The notes beneath the pieces are model-generated. The model did not search any database, had not been told where the DNA came from, and saw nothing but the letters and a program-made list of their open reading frames with translations. 64,000 nucleotides of DNA, from positions 62,001 to 126,000 of the IMG/VR virus record IMGVR_UViG_3300027917_000018, one strand, 5' to 3'. Positions 56,146 through 63,866 of the stretch are shown here, one piece after another. The number at the start of each line of letters is the position of its first letter. The first letter of the stretch is position 1. The DNA comes from a virus. The translations under genes and the position numbers were made by a program.

Positions 56146-56336
56146 CTGGCTTTTGGATAGTCGCGGCGATCCTGGCCGTTCCAGCGATCGTTGGTGCGGT
56201 TGTTGCCGTCGTTCTGGCCGTGGTTGCGCTGGGAATTGCGGCCATCGGCATCATTCCGGTGCTCATCTGGCTTATCCTGGCTGATGCCCGCTACTGGAAA
56301 AATCTCGCTACCCGAGGGGTTGAGCACCGCAATTAA
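56124..56336 (+). CDS. Two-span membrane peptide, 70 residues
   Basis: ATG at 56124. MWDAVKLTGF is followed by two long hydrophobic segments (IVAAILAVPAIVGAVVAVVLA and VALGIAAIGIIPVLIWLIL), with a short polar tail. The arrangement fits a holin-like or membrane-remodelling peptide, but no endolysin is nearby. Confidence 0.6.
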   Translation: MWDAVKLTGFWIVAAILAVPAIVGAVVAVVLAVVALGIAAIGIIPVLIWLILADARYWKNLATRGVEHRN

Positions 56337-56526
56337 GCGGCGGGCACTAGAGGTCTTGACCACAGCCTGTCACTGGTGCGGTGCTCCGGGTGCCACGCGT
56401 CAGCCCTGCCGGACGGCCTACGCGGATGACCGGCTCAATGAGGTCCATGCGCTATGCCCTGAGTGCGCGGAGGAATACCACGCCTACTGGGACGCAATGT
56501 GGGCCGAATATCACGCATCGCGATGA
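56320..56526 (+). CDS. Small Cys-rich protein, 68 residues
   Basis: TTG start at 56320 behind GAGGGG, overlapping the end of the membrane peptide. ACHWCGAPG and ALCPECAEEYH make a zinc-knuckle pair; the rest is polar. No family recognised. The start codon is uncertain. Confidence 0.5.
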   Translation: MSTAIKRRALEVLTTACHWCGAPGATRQPCRTAYADDRLNEVHALCPECAEEYHAYWDAMWAEYHASR

Positions 56527-56753
56527 ACGAAGAAGAAAAAGCCAAGCTGTGGAAGCTGGTGGCCCGGTGGCATAAGGACGCCGACCAGTACGCCAAGCAG
56601 GTGGAGGAGGCGCGAGCTGCTGGAACACCGTACGAGCAAATGCTGGCGGCCAAGACCTTTCTGCGCCAGTGCGGCAAGGATTTGGAAGCAGTCGTTCATG
56701 AAATCACGGCCCCGAAAGAACAGCCGAAGCCCGAAAAGTCAGCTGAAGGCTAA
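56523..56753 (+). CDS. Small charged helical protein, 76 residues
   Basis: Lys/Glu-rich helix (NEEEKAKLWKLVARWHKDAD) with a C-terminal disordered KEQPKPEKSAEG. ATGA overlap upstream. No family recognised. Confidence 0.55.
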   Translation: MNEEEKAKLWKLVARWHKDADQYAKQVEEARAAGTPYEQMLAAKTFLRQCGKDLEAVVHEITAPKEQPKPEKSAEG

Positions 56754-56895
56754 GCTGGCGAGACTGGCACTTGAGTACGCTCACTGCATTGCCCGCAAGA
56801 ACTACTGGGCGCAGCGGGCGGAAAACGTCGCCATCCGCAAGACGCTCCTGAGTAATCCCACGATGACCCTCCAGGAGCTTCGCCCGCGTAGTTAA
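56698..56895 (+). CDS. Small basic protein, 65 residues
   Basis: Starts within the previous gene (56-base overlap). Arg/Lys-rich start (KSRPRKNSRSPKSQLKAK) and a helical body. Its CGT AGT TAA ending forms the GTAGTTA motif before the large gene at 56903, so translation is probably coupled. Confidence 0.5.
   Translation: MKSRPRKNSRSPKSQLKAKLARLALEYAHCIARKNYWAQRAENVAIRKTLLSNPTMTLQELRPRS
56888..56894 (+). promoter_or_regulatory. GTAGTTA motif before the 56903-61705 gene group
   Basis: GTAGTTAAAGGCAAG leads into the ATG at 56903 and also supplies the last Ser codon and stop of the preceding gene. The following group of large acidic proteins appears to be one unit. Confidence 0.5.
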
Positions 56896-56902
56896 AGGCA
56901 AG

Positions 56903-57934
56903 ATGCCAAAGTATGCAGTCGTGCCAAGCCACCTGATGGGCGGCCCGGAGAATCCCGGCATGCGCTGGGATGCCGCCTATTTGATGATCCTGGCCGACCT
57001 GCTCAATCCCCAGCTGTCGATCGAGGAGGCTACCGATCTTTTGGAGAAGCACCTGGAGGAGAAGAAAATCCGGGTAGGCGACCTGTGGCGGCTTTCCGGG
57101 ACCCCATCCGCCGTCAAGGAGCTGGGCAAGAAGTTTGGTCTCGAAGTTACGGATCGCGTTCGCCCGCGATTCACGGCGGTCTTCATGGAGCTGCTCCGGC
57201 GGCACAAGGACCGGCTCCGGCACCAGGCCAAGAGCATCGAGCAGCAACTGGACGACCTTGACCAGCGTTTCCAGGCTGAAGCCCTCGCCGCCAGCGTGCT
57301 CGAAGGCTACAGGGAGACGGATGATTACAGCGCCGAGTACGCCAAGTTCAACGATCTATCCAAATGGCCAATTTCTGCAAAAAGAGGCGCTTTCTTGGAC
57401 TATGGACTGGCCAAGGAATGGGCTCGGTATTTGGCAAACGGAACCTACACACTTGATTGGTGGGGCACGCGGCTGGAGGACATTCCTTGGGCTGCCGAAA
57501 GCATAGCCAGGTTTTTTGGGTCCAAATGGGAACGGAAAGAAGACAGGGAAGCCGTTCAAACTCTCAATAATGCAGCGGCTCAAGTCATTGACGTTGAGAC
57601 GATCCACGAGCCACTAGCGCTCCCGCCTCCGCGCACGACCGGCGAATCCTTGGCCGCCAGCGTGCTCGAAGGCGTCGTATTGGAGGGTGAGGGCATCGAG
57701 GCCCGCCTCAAGGCTGCCGCCAAGAAGATCAAGCATTCCGGGGATTACGGGATGCTTTACTACCATCCCGAGAAGCACGAGGTCCACTGGACGGCGGCGG
57801 ATTCGGACGGTGAGCCGGAGCACACGGGCGGCCCCGAAATCATCAAGCTGCTGAAGCTGGATGGCATCAAGCACGTCGAGGTCGGTGACGAGTGGTCCCC
57901 GGACGAGGACGAAGGCTGGAAACGCCTGATATGA
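56903..57934 (+). CDS. Acidic protein with two LAASVLEG repeats, 343 residues
   Basis: Helical N-terminal third (EATDLLEKHLEEKKIRVGDL, then FMELLRRHKDRLRHQAK). The sequence LAASVLEG occurs twice, at about 128 (AEALAASVLEGYRE) and about 250 (GESLAASVLEGVVL), dividing the protein into parts. The C-terminal part is beta-like and acidic. The repeats match the helix shared by other genes here and may mark processing or targeting sites. No enzyme motif. Confidence 0.65.
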   Translation: MPKYAVVPSHLMGGPENPGMRWDAAYLMILADLLNPQLSIEEATDLLEKHLEEKKIRVGDLWRLSGTPSAVKELGKKFGLEVTDRVRPRFTAVFMELLRRHKDRLRHQAKSIEQQLDDLDQRFQAEALAASVLEGYRETDDYSAEYAKFNDLSKWPISAKRGAFLDYGLAKEWARYLANGTYTLDWWGTRLEDIPWAAESIARFFGSKWERKEDREAVQTLNNAAAQVIDVETIHEPLALPPPRTTGESLAASVLEGVVLEGEGIEARLKAAAKKIKHSGDYGMLYYHPEKHEVHWTAADSDGEPEHTGGPEIIKLLKLDGIKHVEVGDEWSPDEDEGWKRLI

Positions 57935-59124
57935 CGCCCAATCAGCAAGATCGCGCTCTGAAGAATGCCAGCCGGTGGCTGCACAAGTACCGGCGGGCCG
58001 CCCGGCAGACCCTTGGCCCGGAGCGCGCCAAGTATCAGCAAGCCGCCCGGAATTATCGTGGATGGATTTCAACGCTGCGCCGGGACATTGCGAACCGGCC
58101 CACAGAAGAAGGAATTGAGATGAGCAAACTGCACGAAGCTTACGGCTGGGTGGTCAGCTATGACGCCCCAGGTGGCACGAAATGGTACTGGGGCCAGAAA
58201 GGCTGGGTTCAGGACCGGCATCAGGCCAAAGCCTCGATGAAGAAGGCCGATATGATCAGCCTGGCGCAAAGCTTGGTGCGCAACGCCCCGGCCTTGCAGG
58301 ACCGCATCGGCGTTCAGGTGAACGCACCGAAGTTGGAGGGCATTCCTGCAAACACGGGCGAAGATGAAGGGTTCCGTCGGATGAAGCGCCTGGCCGCCAG
58401 ACCGGACAGCGAGCTTGGACCAAGCGCACGCCGCGCCAAAGCGCGGTTCCTGGCGAACAACAAGAAGGCCGATGCCATGTTCAAATGGGCTAAGGGCGTC
58501 AAGGAGGACGTGCCTTTTGCCCAGCCTGCCGGTGGGCCGGACGACCCGTGGCGGCAAAGCATAGTGAAGGTGCCTTACGACCAGTTCGATTTCAGCGGCA
58601 AGCGCGGCAAAGAAGACGTGGAGGACGAGGACGACGAGGAAAAAGAGACCGAGAAGCCCAAGGCCAAAAGCCGTTTTGACCTCAAGTTCGATGAGTCCGA
58701 GACGCTCGCCTCCAGGGTCCTGGAGACTGGCGAACGCAGCAAGCGCGACATCTACAATGAGCTGGAGCGCTTGTGGGCGGAGCGCGACGAGATGCAGCGG
58801 CTCCAGCGGTTCATGGCCAAGTGGGCGCTCATCAAGGACGAGCTGGGCATCAGCGACGCGGACATCCAGGCCCTGGACATCGAAACCAAGGGCGACGGCA
58901 GCAAATGGGCGGTGGGCATCTACCTCAAGGAGCCGCGCTATGACCTGAAGATGCAGCGGGCCGACGCCCGCCGTAAACGTTTGGATCGTGAGTGGGCCGA
59001 GAAGAATCCTCATTTGCACCGCAGTCAGAAGCCGTCGTGGTCGCCGGGTCACCGGCATTCCAGCTCCAGCTACATCGCTTTGGAGCAGCCGCTTTATCTG
59101 CCCAAAGCCTACTTCAAGAAATGA
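57931..59124 (+). CDS. Large acidic-basic protein with SETLASRVLE helix, 397 residues
   Basis: The N-terminal 70 residues are basic (WLHKYRRAARQTLGPERAKY), then a region with WYWGQKGWVQDRHQAKAS, a highly acidic stretch (KEDVEDEDDEEKETEKPK at about 230-247) and SETLASRVLETGER near 264. The C-terminal part is helical and ends in a Ser/Tyr-rich tail. No enzyme motif recognised. Its layout suits a structural or internal virion protein; the ATGA-coupled neighbours carry the same helix. Confidence 0.65.
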   Translation: MTPNQQDRALKNASRWLHKYRRAARQTLGPERAKYQQAARNYRGWISTLRRDIANRPTEEGIEMSKLHEAYGWVVSYDAPGGTKWYWGQKGWVQDRHQAKASMKKADMISLAQSLVRNAPALQDRIGVQVNAPKLEGIPANTGEDEGFRRMKRLAARPDSELGPSARRAKARFLANNKKADAMFKWAKGVKEDVPFAQPAGGPDDPWRQSIVKVPYDQFDFSGKRGKEDVEDEDDEEKETEKPKAKSRFDLKFDESETLASRVLETGERSKRDIYNELERLWAERDEMQRLQRFMAKWALIKDELGISDADIQALDIETKGDGSKWAVGIYLKEPRYDLKMQRADARRKRLDREWAEKNPHLHRSQKPSWSPGHRHSSSSYIALEQPLYLPKAYFKK

Positions 59125-61262
59125 AGGTTGCCGGGCACGAGGTTGAGACCGTCACCCATCCGCATCACGGCGGCTGGATGGCGATAGCCTACCTCGAAGG
59201 CGGCAAGCAAGTGGCCGGAGCGCCGTGCGACACCAAAGAGCTGGCCGAGAAAGACCTTCACGACAAGCTCTACGACATGCTGCGGCCCAAGTTCGATCCG
59301 AAGAAAACCTACGAGCAATCCGAGGAATACCAGCAGCGCGTGATTGCGAGAGCAGAAACGTTTACGCCTTTCAAGCGAGCGATGTGGGACCTCGATGTGG
59401 CACTGACTGACCGCGCCTTCGAGGCCGCCAGCCAGTACCACCACTACCCGGATACGCCGGATAAGTGGTTTGCCCAGGGCGGCGAATGGTACCTGAGCGA
59501 TGGAGGTTACAGCCGCGTCGTTTACAGCGAGGAGACCGGGAGGCTGTTCCTGACCAGCAACAGCCGCGACCAGGTCAAGGCGCGGTGGGACGAGGCGCTG
59601 CCCCAGCGGGCCAAGGCCGAGGCCATCATTAACGACTACATGCGCCAGGAGCTGGGCGAGGCCAAGACCAAGTTTGCCGCCGTGGTGCTGCTGAAGGACA
59701 AGGACGACCCCAAGGCTCTGATCATCAAGCGGGATGACGAGCCCGAGGCGGGCAAGTGGGCCTGTCCTGGTGGCCACTGCGATCCGGGCGAGGACGACGA
59801 GGCGGCAGCCCACCGGGAGCTGAAGGAGGAGACGCGCTTGTCCGCCGAGAGCCTGGTTCCGCTGGGCAAGACCGCCGATGGCACGGCCATGTTCTGCGGC
59901 TGGGCCAAGACCGAGGACGCCAAAGGCACAGCCACCGACGACGCCGAGGGCCTCAAGTGGGTCTCGGTCGACAACCTGCCGGAGCTGGCATTTGGCAACG
60001 AAAAGCATATCCGCCAGGCCGTTCGCAAGCTCAAGGCCAAGGAGGAGGCACTCCAGCTCGCCCGCGAGGTTCTTAATGAGGTCACGCCTCGGGAGCTTTT
60101 AAGTCGGCACCCCGGAGAGGCAGAGCCGTACGTTTTCTTTCAGCCGTCGGGCATAGAATCGTTCAAGCTACCCCTCCAAAAAGTGGCTTCGACTTACGGT
60201 TGGGATTACACACAGGCTGAGCTTAGCCAGGAACAGCTAAACTGGCTCGACCTCCACGGTGAGTCTGTTTTTATAGCCTTGAACGACTACGGAGCAATCA
60301 ATAGCGACATTCTGGACGCAAACGACGAAACTGCGGGTACTTTCAGCGTCGTTGGTAACCTCGATAGCGCTACAGAAGTCAACAGTCTCGAACGTCTCAC
60401 GCCGCCGTGGCGCACGGAAGGCAAGATCGGCAGTCCGCGCCAGAACCGTTGGAACCCGATGGGGCTTCACCGCAATCACCGGGGCCAGCTCGTGGACAAG
60501 TACGGGCGCGTCATGGACGTGGACTGGGATGAGTTTGAGCGCAAGCGCCTGAAGCCCGGCGAGGAATTGAAGAGCCCGAAGGTGCTCAATCCGCTTCACC
60601 AGGCGGCCAAGGCCACCGGCCAGGTCGAGGCGCGGGAGCCAGAAAAACCGGGAAAGCCGATCAGTCCCCGCGAGCTGCTCAGGAAGTACCCGCGTGAACA
60701 GCCCTATCTGCTCAAGGGCGAGATTGAAGACACCCAGCGCCTGGTCAAGGTCCTGGACCGGTTCGACAACGAGGAGCACATCTACGATGACGGCTACGGG
60801 CCGCTGTGGGTCATGCGGGAAAGCCTGGGCATCACCGGCATTGCCCGAGCCCGTTCGTGGGAGGATGCCTATAGCATCGCCGAGGACGAGTTCTTCCATG
60901 AGGCGGATGAAACGGTCGAAGAGCTTCAGAAGGAGTACGGCTTTCGGCGCGAGCACGTCAAGATCGTGCGCGATCCGAAAACCGGCGAGGAGCGAGATGT
61001 TCAGCAGGGCGACTATCCGTTTGCGGAAACCGGCGTCGAGTTCGTGCGTTGGGAGACTAGGGAAACCCCTGACCCGGACGGCTGGATTGACAACGAGCTG
61101 TTCCAGGAGGCGTACGGCTTCAGGCCAAACGGCCCCAATGCCCGCGACACGCACCAGCACGGTATTTACCAAAAGGACCTCAACGGCGAGGTCTTGGACG
61201 AGCTGACGCCAGCCCTGGCCGAAGAGCTTCAGTTGAGAATCTACGTGGAGGACGAAGAATGA
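59121..61262 (+). CDS. Large Nudix hydrolase-containing protein, 713 residues
   Basis: A complete Nudix box, GGHCDPGEDDEAAAHRELKEET, spans about 217-238 (G-x5-E-x7-R-E-U-x-E-E) inside a domain at about 183-312. Nudix enzymes hydrolyse nucleoside diphosphates linked to other groups, such as NAD, caps or ADP-ribose. Downstream are EEALQLAREVLNEVTPRELLSRHP near 312 and SPRELLRKYPRE near 515, two related helix-plus-PRELL units, then further acidic domains. The enzyme is embedded in a much larger protein that may be virion-associated. N-terminal function unknown. Confidence 0.75.
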   Translation: MKVAGHEVETVTHPHHGGWMAIAYLEGGKQVAGAPCDTKELAEKDLHDKLYDMLRPKFDPKKTYEQSEEYQQRVIARAETFTPFKRAMWDLDVALTDRAFEAASQYHHYPDTPDKWFAQGGEWYLSDGGYSRVVYSEETGRLFLTSNSRDQVKARWDEALPQRAKAEAIINDYMRQELGEAKTKFAAVVLLKDKDDPKALIIKRDDEPEAGKWACPGGHCDPGEDDEAAAHRELKEETRLSAESLVPLGKTADGTAMFCGWAKTEDAKGTATDDAEGLKWVSVDNLPELAFGNEKHIRQAVRKLKAKEEALQLAREVLNEVTPRELLSRHPGEAEPYVFFQPSGIESFKLPLQKVASTYGWDYTQAELSQEQLNWLDLHGESVFIALNDYGAINSDILDANDETAGTFSVVGNLDSATEVNSLERLTPPWRTEGKIGSPRQNRWNPMGLHRNHRGQLVDKYGRVMDVDWDEFERKRLKPGEELKSPKVLNPLHQAAKATGQVEAREPEKPGKPISPRELLRKYPREQPYLLKGEIEDTQRLVKVLDRFDNEEHIYDDGYGPLWVMRESLGITGIARARSWEDAYSIAEDEFFHEADETVEELQKEYGFRREHVKIVRDPKTGEERDVQQGDYPFAETGVEFVRWETRETPDPDGWIDNELFQEAYGFRPNGPNARDTHQHGIYQKDLNGEVLDELTPALAEELQLRIYVEDEE

Positions 61263-61705
61263 GCGACGTTGTCAGGCGCATGTTAGGTGAGAGCGTGTGG
61301 GACCCGCCCAAGGGCATGGTTCAGTGTCCGGCTTGCGAGGCAATGGGCTACGTCGATGAGGAAGGCAATCCCCACGGTCCCGACACGCCCGGCGCGGAGC
61401 CTTGCTACTTGTGCCACGGCAAGCGCTTTGTGAAACCCGAGGTTGCCAAGGACCATGAGGGCAGGACCAAGGCCAAGATGCGGGAGTACGGCATGGAGTC
61501 TCGGGATGAAGTGCGAGCCGTTATCGAGGACACGCGGCCCGTGAAGTTTTACCGGTGCCCGCACTGCAACGAGGAGATTTTCGAGAAGCACGACTACGTT
61601 GACGAGTCCGGCGTGACCCGCCACCGGGGCTGTGGCGGAGCGTTTAAGTGGCCACCGCCGAGCCCGGAACAAAAGGCGTGGCTGGACAAACTACTGAGCA
61701 GGTAA
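61259..61705 (+). CDS. Zinc-finger protein with tag-like N-terminus, 148 residues
   Basis: MSDVVRRMLGESV at the N-terminus resembles the shared helix. CPACEAMGYV and CYLCHGKRF (CxxCxxxGxx) make a DnaJ-type zinc pair, and RCPHCNEEIF with HRGCGG completes a second site. Zinc-ribbon proteins of this kind bind DNA or RNA or act as chaperone adaptors. ATGA overlap with the Nudix gene. Confidence 0.7.
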   Translation: MSDVVRRMLGESVWDPPKGMVQCPACEAMGYVDEEGNPHGPDTPGAEPCYLCHGKRFVKPEVAKDHEGRTKAKMREYGMESRDEVRAVIEDTRPVKFYRCPHCNEEIFEKHDYVDESGVTRHRGCGGAFKWPPPSPEQKAWLDKLLSR

Positions 61706-61708
61706 GCT

Positions 61709-62278
61709 ATGCCAATTGTCAAAAACTTCACCCGGCAGGCCAGCAGTGCTGGCGGCGACCTCGTGCCCGTGCTCAAGAGCCTGGGCGGCGACCAGTTTGA
61801 TGAGCGCACGATGGAGCTGCGCAATTTCTTTGGCATCAAACTGACGACCACGGACGTTAATCGCAGCGGCGCGTCTACTCCGGTGGACGACCAGTTCACG
61901 GTGGCGCTCACGCAAGGTGTTCAGGTCATGCTGGAATATCGAATTGCCTGGACGCTTCCGGCGTCTCCGACTGCTACAGGCATTGAGTTTGGCTGGAATT
62001 TTCCGCTCTCTCCAGCCTTCACGGACGGCTACCAAATCAACTGGTATGAGTCGATCGCCGCAGGTGCCAGCACTATTGTAGGTCTTGTTTCCAATGGCGA
62101 GGGAGCGCCTGTGCCCATCTTTGCCAACACCACTGCCATTCGGAACAACGGCAGGTGGCACGTCGAGGGCTTCTTTGTTGTGACACCCACGTCGAGCGGC
62201 AACGCCGAATTCTTTTGGGGCAATTGCACGGATGTTACCCGCAGCGCGGGCAGCCACGTGCGCGTCACACCTGTATGA
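61709..62278 (+). CDS. Probable virion appendage protein, 189 residues
   Basis: Beta-rich (YRIAWTLPASPTATGIEFGW, then YQINWYESIAAGASTIVG, WHVEGFFVVTPTSSGN) with a helical start. The layout suits a single jelly-roll head domain or tail-fibre tip, with no enzyme motif. It sits in the run of tag-bearing genes and overlaps the next by four bases. Confidence 0.6.
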   Translation: MPIVKNFTRQASSAGGDLVPVLKSLGGDQFDERTMELRNFFGIKLTTTDVNRSGASTPVDDQFTVALTQGVQVMLEYRIAWTLPASPTATGIEFGWNFPLSPAFTDGYQINWYESIAAGASTIVGLVSNGEGAPVPIFANTTAIRNNGRWHVEGFFVVTPTSSGNAEFFWGNCTDVTRSAGSHVRVTPV

Positions 62279-62610
62279 GTCGAGCCCGCGCCATCTTGGA
62301 AGCGGAGACGCCCAAGAGCGTTATGGCGGAGCTGCCATCGGATGAAATTGAAATCCGTTGTCACCTTCAGGACAATCGGCTTCACAGCGGGCGGGAGGTT
62401 TCCGATCCTGGCAGTCACTTTGACCGCGTGGTTGTTTCGGGCCGCGATTGGCCAAAGGTCGAGCAGCTTGGGCTTTGGCTGGAGCCCGACCCGGACGAGC
62501 GTGGCGTTTACTGGTGCGGCGACCTTTACGTCACCGAGCTGCAAGGTGCGCTTGACGATGCCGGGATCAAGCATGACTGGTGGGAAAGCGATCCCCTGGA
62601 GGACGAATGA
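62275..62610 (+). CDS. Small protein with N-terminal SRARAILEAE tag, 111 residues
   Basis: The first eleven residues, MSRARAILEAE, are identical to those of the next gene, although the rest differs completely; the body here is acidic with WLEPDPDERGVYWCGDLY. An N-terminal sequence kept identical between unrelated proteins looks like a targeting or processing signal. Function of the body unknown. Confidence 0.65.
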   Translation: MSRARAILEAETPKSVMAELPSDEIEIRCHLQDNRLHSGREVSDPGSHFDRVVVSGRDWPKVEQLGLWLEPDPDERGVYWCGDLYVTELQGALDDAGIKHDWWESDPLEDE

Positions 62611-62945
62611 GCCGCGCCCGAGCCATCCTGGAGGCTGAGCCTCGCGACCTGATGCGCCGCGCCGCCCAGCGTGAGAAGGCCGAGGCAGGCAAGTGGCCGG
62701 TTCAACCCGGCGACAAGGGCTTCCTTTTCATTCTCGGCGAGAATCCGAACCTTTCTTTGAACGTCTACGCGCCGACCACCGCCCTGGCCGTCGAACGCTG
62801 CAATCAGGTTCTTAAGGAGCTGTTCCCCGACGGCTTGATGCACCGGAATGACCGCTGGGACACGACCTTTCATTTTGATTGGACGAAATTGGAGGCCAGG
62901 GACTCGGACATCTACGATGAGTGGGCGCTGGATGCTGAGCGGTGA
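62607..62945 (+). CDS. Small protein with N-terminal SRARAILEAE tag, 112 residues
   Basis: Same opening MSRARAILEAE as the preceding gene, then a different body: helical DLMRRAAQREKAEAGKW, a beta stretch (GFLFILGENPNLSLNVYAP) and an acidic C-terminus. No family recognised. ATGA overlap with the preceding gene. Confidence 0.65.
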   Translation: MSRARAILEAEPRDLMRRAAQREKAEAGKWPVQPGDKGFLFILGENPNLSLNVYAPTTALAVERCNQVLKELFPDGLMHRNDRWDTTFHFDWTKLEARDSDIYDEWALDAER

Positions 62946-62974
62946 TTGACGGACAGCTACTAAAGTGAAACGTT
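62946..62974 (+). promoter_or_regulatory. Promoter-like element (TTGACG, 13 bases, GTGA-AACGT)
   Basis: TTGACGG (from 62946) with the same 13-base spacing to GTGA-AACGT as the 48702 element. It stands in the 36-base gap before the ATG at 62982. Confidence 0.45.
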
Positions 62975-62981
62975 TTAGCAG

Positions 62982-63143
62982 ATGGTTAGTATCAAACAGC
63001 GCGCCCTGGTGGCGTTGGTGCTGTTCGCCCGCCGCGAGAAGGCGCGGGCGCTTCGGGCCAAACATGCTTTGGCTCAGCAGGTAACGCGTGCATACGCCAG
63101 AAAAAAGATCAGGAAGTCATGGTACGTCCGTATCCGTGTTTGA
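62982..63143 (+). CDS. Small very basic protein, 53 residues
   Basis: MVSIKQRALVALVLFARREKARA begins a hydrophobic-basic helix, and RAYARKKIRKSWYVRIRV ends it; about a third of residues are Arg or Lys. It resembles DNA- or RNA-binding peptides or small antimicrobial-like peptides. Directly behind a promoter-like element. Overlaps the next gene by 25 bases. Confidence 0.5.
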   Translation: MVSIKQRALVALVLFARREKARALRAKHALAQQVTRAYARKKIRKSWYVRIRV

Positions 63144-63307
63144 GAAAGCGGATGAAGCTGCGGCAGCTTGCCATTCTGCGTCAGCAGCGGGCGGAGACGG
63201 CTATCCTCGAAAATCTTCCCAACTTCACCCGTGAAGAGATTGAAAGCCTGCGCGGTTTCTGTGTCCCTGTGGAAAAGCTGCGCAAGCTGTTGCTGGAGCA
63301 TTCTTGA
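63119..63307 (+). CDS. Small basic helical protein, 62 residues
   Basis: VRPYPCLRKRMKLRQLAILRQQ followed by an acidic helix (NFTREEIESLRGFC) and EKLRKLLLEHS. No family recognised. The start overlaps the preceding gene. Confidence 0.5.
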   Translation: MVRPYPCLRKRMKLRQLAILRQQRAETAILENLPNFTREEIESLRGFCVPVEKLRKLLLEHS

Positions 63308-63315
63308 AGAATTTT

Positions 63316-63352
63316 GTTTACGACATAAGCGTGCGGGCTTAAATTCGTTTAC
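63316..63352. promoter_or_regulatory. Two GTTTAC sites 31 bases apart, the second touching a start codon
   Basis: GTTTAC at 63316-63321 and 63347-63352, the latter directly followed by the ATG at 63353; around it ATTC and GAAT make a short inverted repeat. No Shine-Dalgarno sequence is present. The arrangement looks like a paired operator controlling the 63353 gene. Confidence 0.45.
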
Positions 63353-63664
63353 ATGAATCGAGTCCGCATCACCCTCGAAGTCGACAGTAGTTTCCTCAAT
63401 CTTCTCCGGGCCAAATGTACGCTCAAAGGCTGGACCCGCTGGTCGCCCAACTACAAAGGTGAAGAGCTTCCTCCAGAGCTTGATCCGGCAGGCGTGCTGG
63501 CCATTCTGGTTCTTGGGGAAGGATTGGGCCAGGTCTCTGAGGTAATCGACGCGACGGTGCCGCCGACGTGGCGGCCCCACGTGGATGTGATCCACGACGA
63601 ACGCCGCGTTTACAGCGAAGGAAAGCAGATCGGCGGACCGAAGTATGAGGTACCCACCAGTTAA
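63353..63664 (+). CDS. Unknown protein, 103 residues
   Basis: Helical start (RVRITLEVDSSFLNLLRAK), then W-T-R-W-S and a beta C-terminus. No motif recognised. ATG directly after GTTTAC, without ribosome-binding site, and a 20-base overlap with the next gene. Confidence 0.55.
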   Translation: MNRVRITLEVDSSFLNLLRAKCTLKGWTRWSPNYKGEELPPELDPAGVLAILVLGEGLGQVSEVIDATVPPTWRPHVDVIHDERRVYSEGKQIGGPKYEVPTS

Positions 63665-63851
63665 GATCATCGAGGCTGTCCTGCGGGGCAGCATAGACCA
63701 TCGCGTGCGGCGCTCCGTAACGCATTTCAGGCACTTCTTCCGGGCGTACGACGCCAACGGGGAGATAACCTCCGAGCCGGACCAGGTCGTCCGGGTAGAA
63801 CCCACCCAGCGGTGCCTGGAGTACCAGGAAAGCCTCTCGGCTACAGCCTAA
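63645..63851 (+). CDS. Unknown basic protein, 68 residues
   Basis: ATG at 63645, within the end of the previous gene. KIIEAVLRGSIDHRVRRSV begins a basic helical part, followed by HFRHFFRAYDANGE and an acidic end. No family recognised. Confidence 0.5.
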   Translation: MRYPPVKIIEAVLRGSIDHRVRRSVTHFRHFFRAYDANGEITSEPDQVVRVEPTQRCLEYQESLSATA

Positions 63852-63866
63852 CCGCCCGCCCGGCGG

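Noticed and set aside
63074-63805. 243-codon minus-strand frame
   Set aside because: Plus-strand genes with good spacing and start motifs occupy the same region; the minus reading has a mixed, low-information composition.
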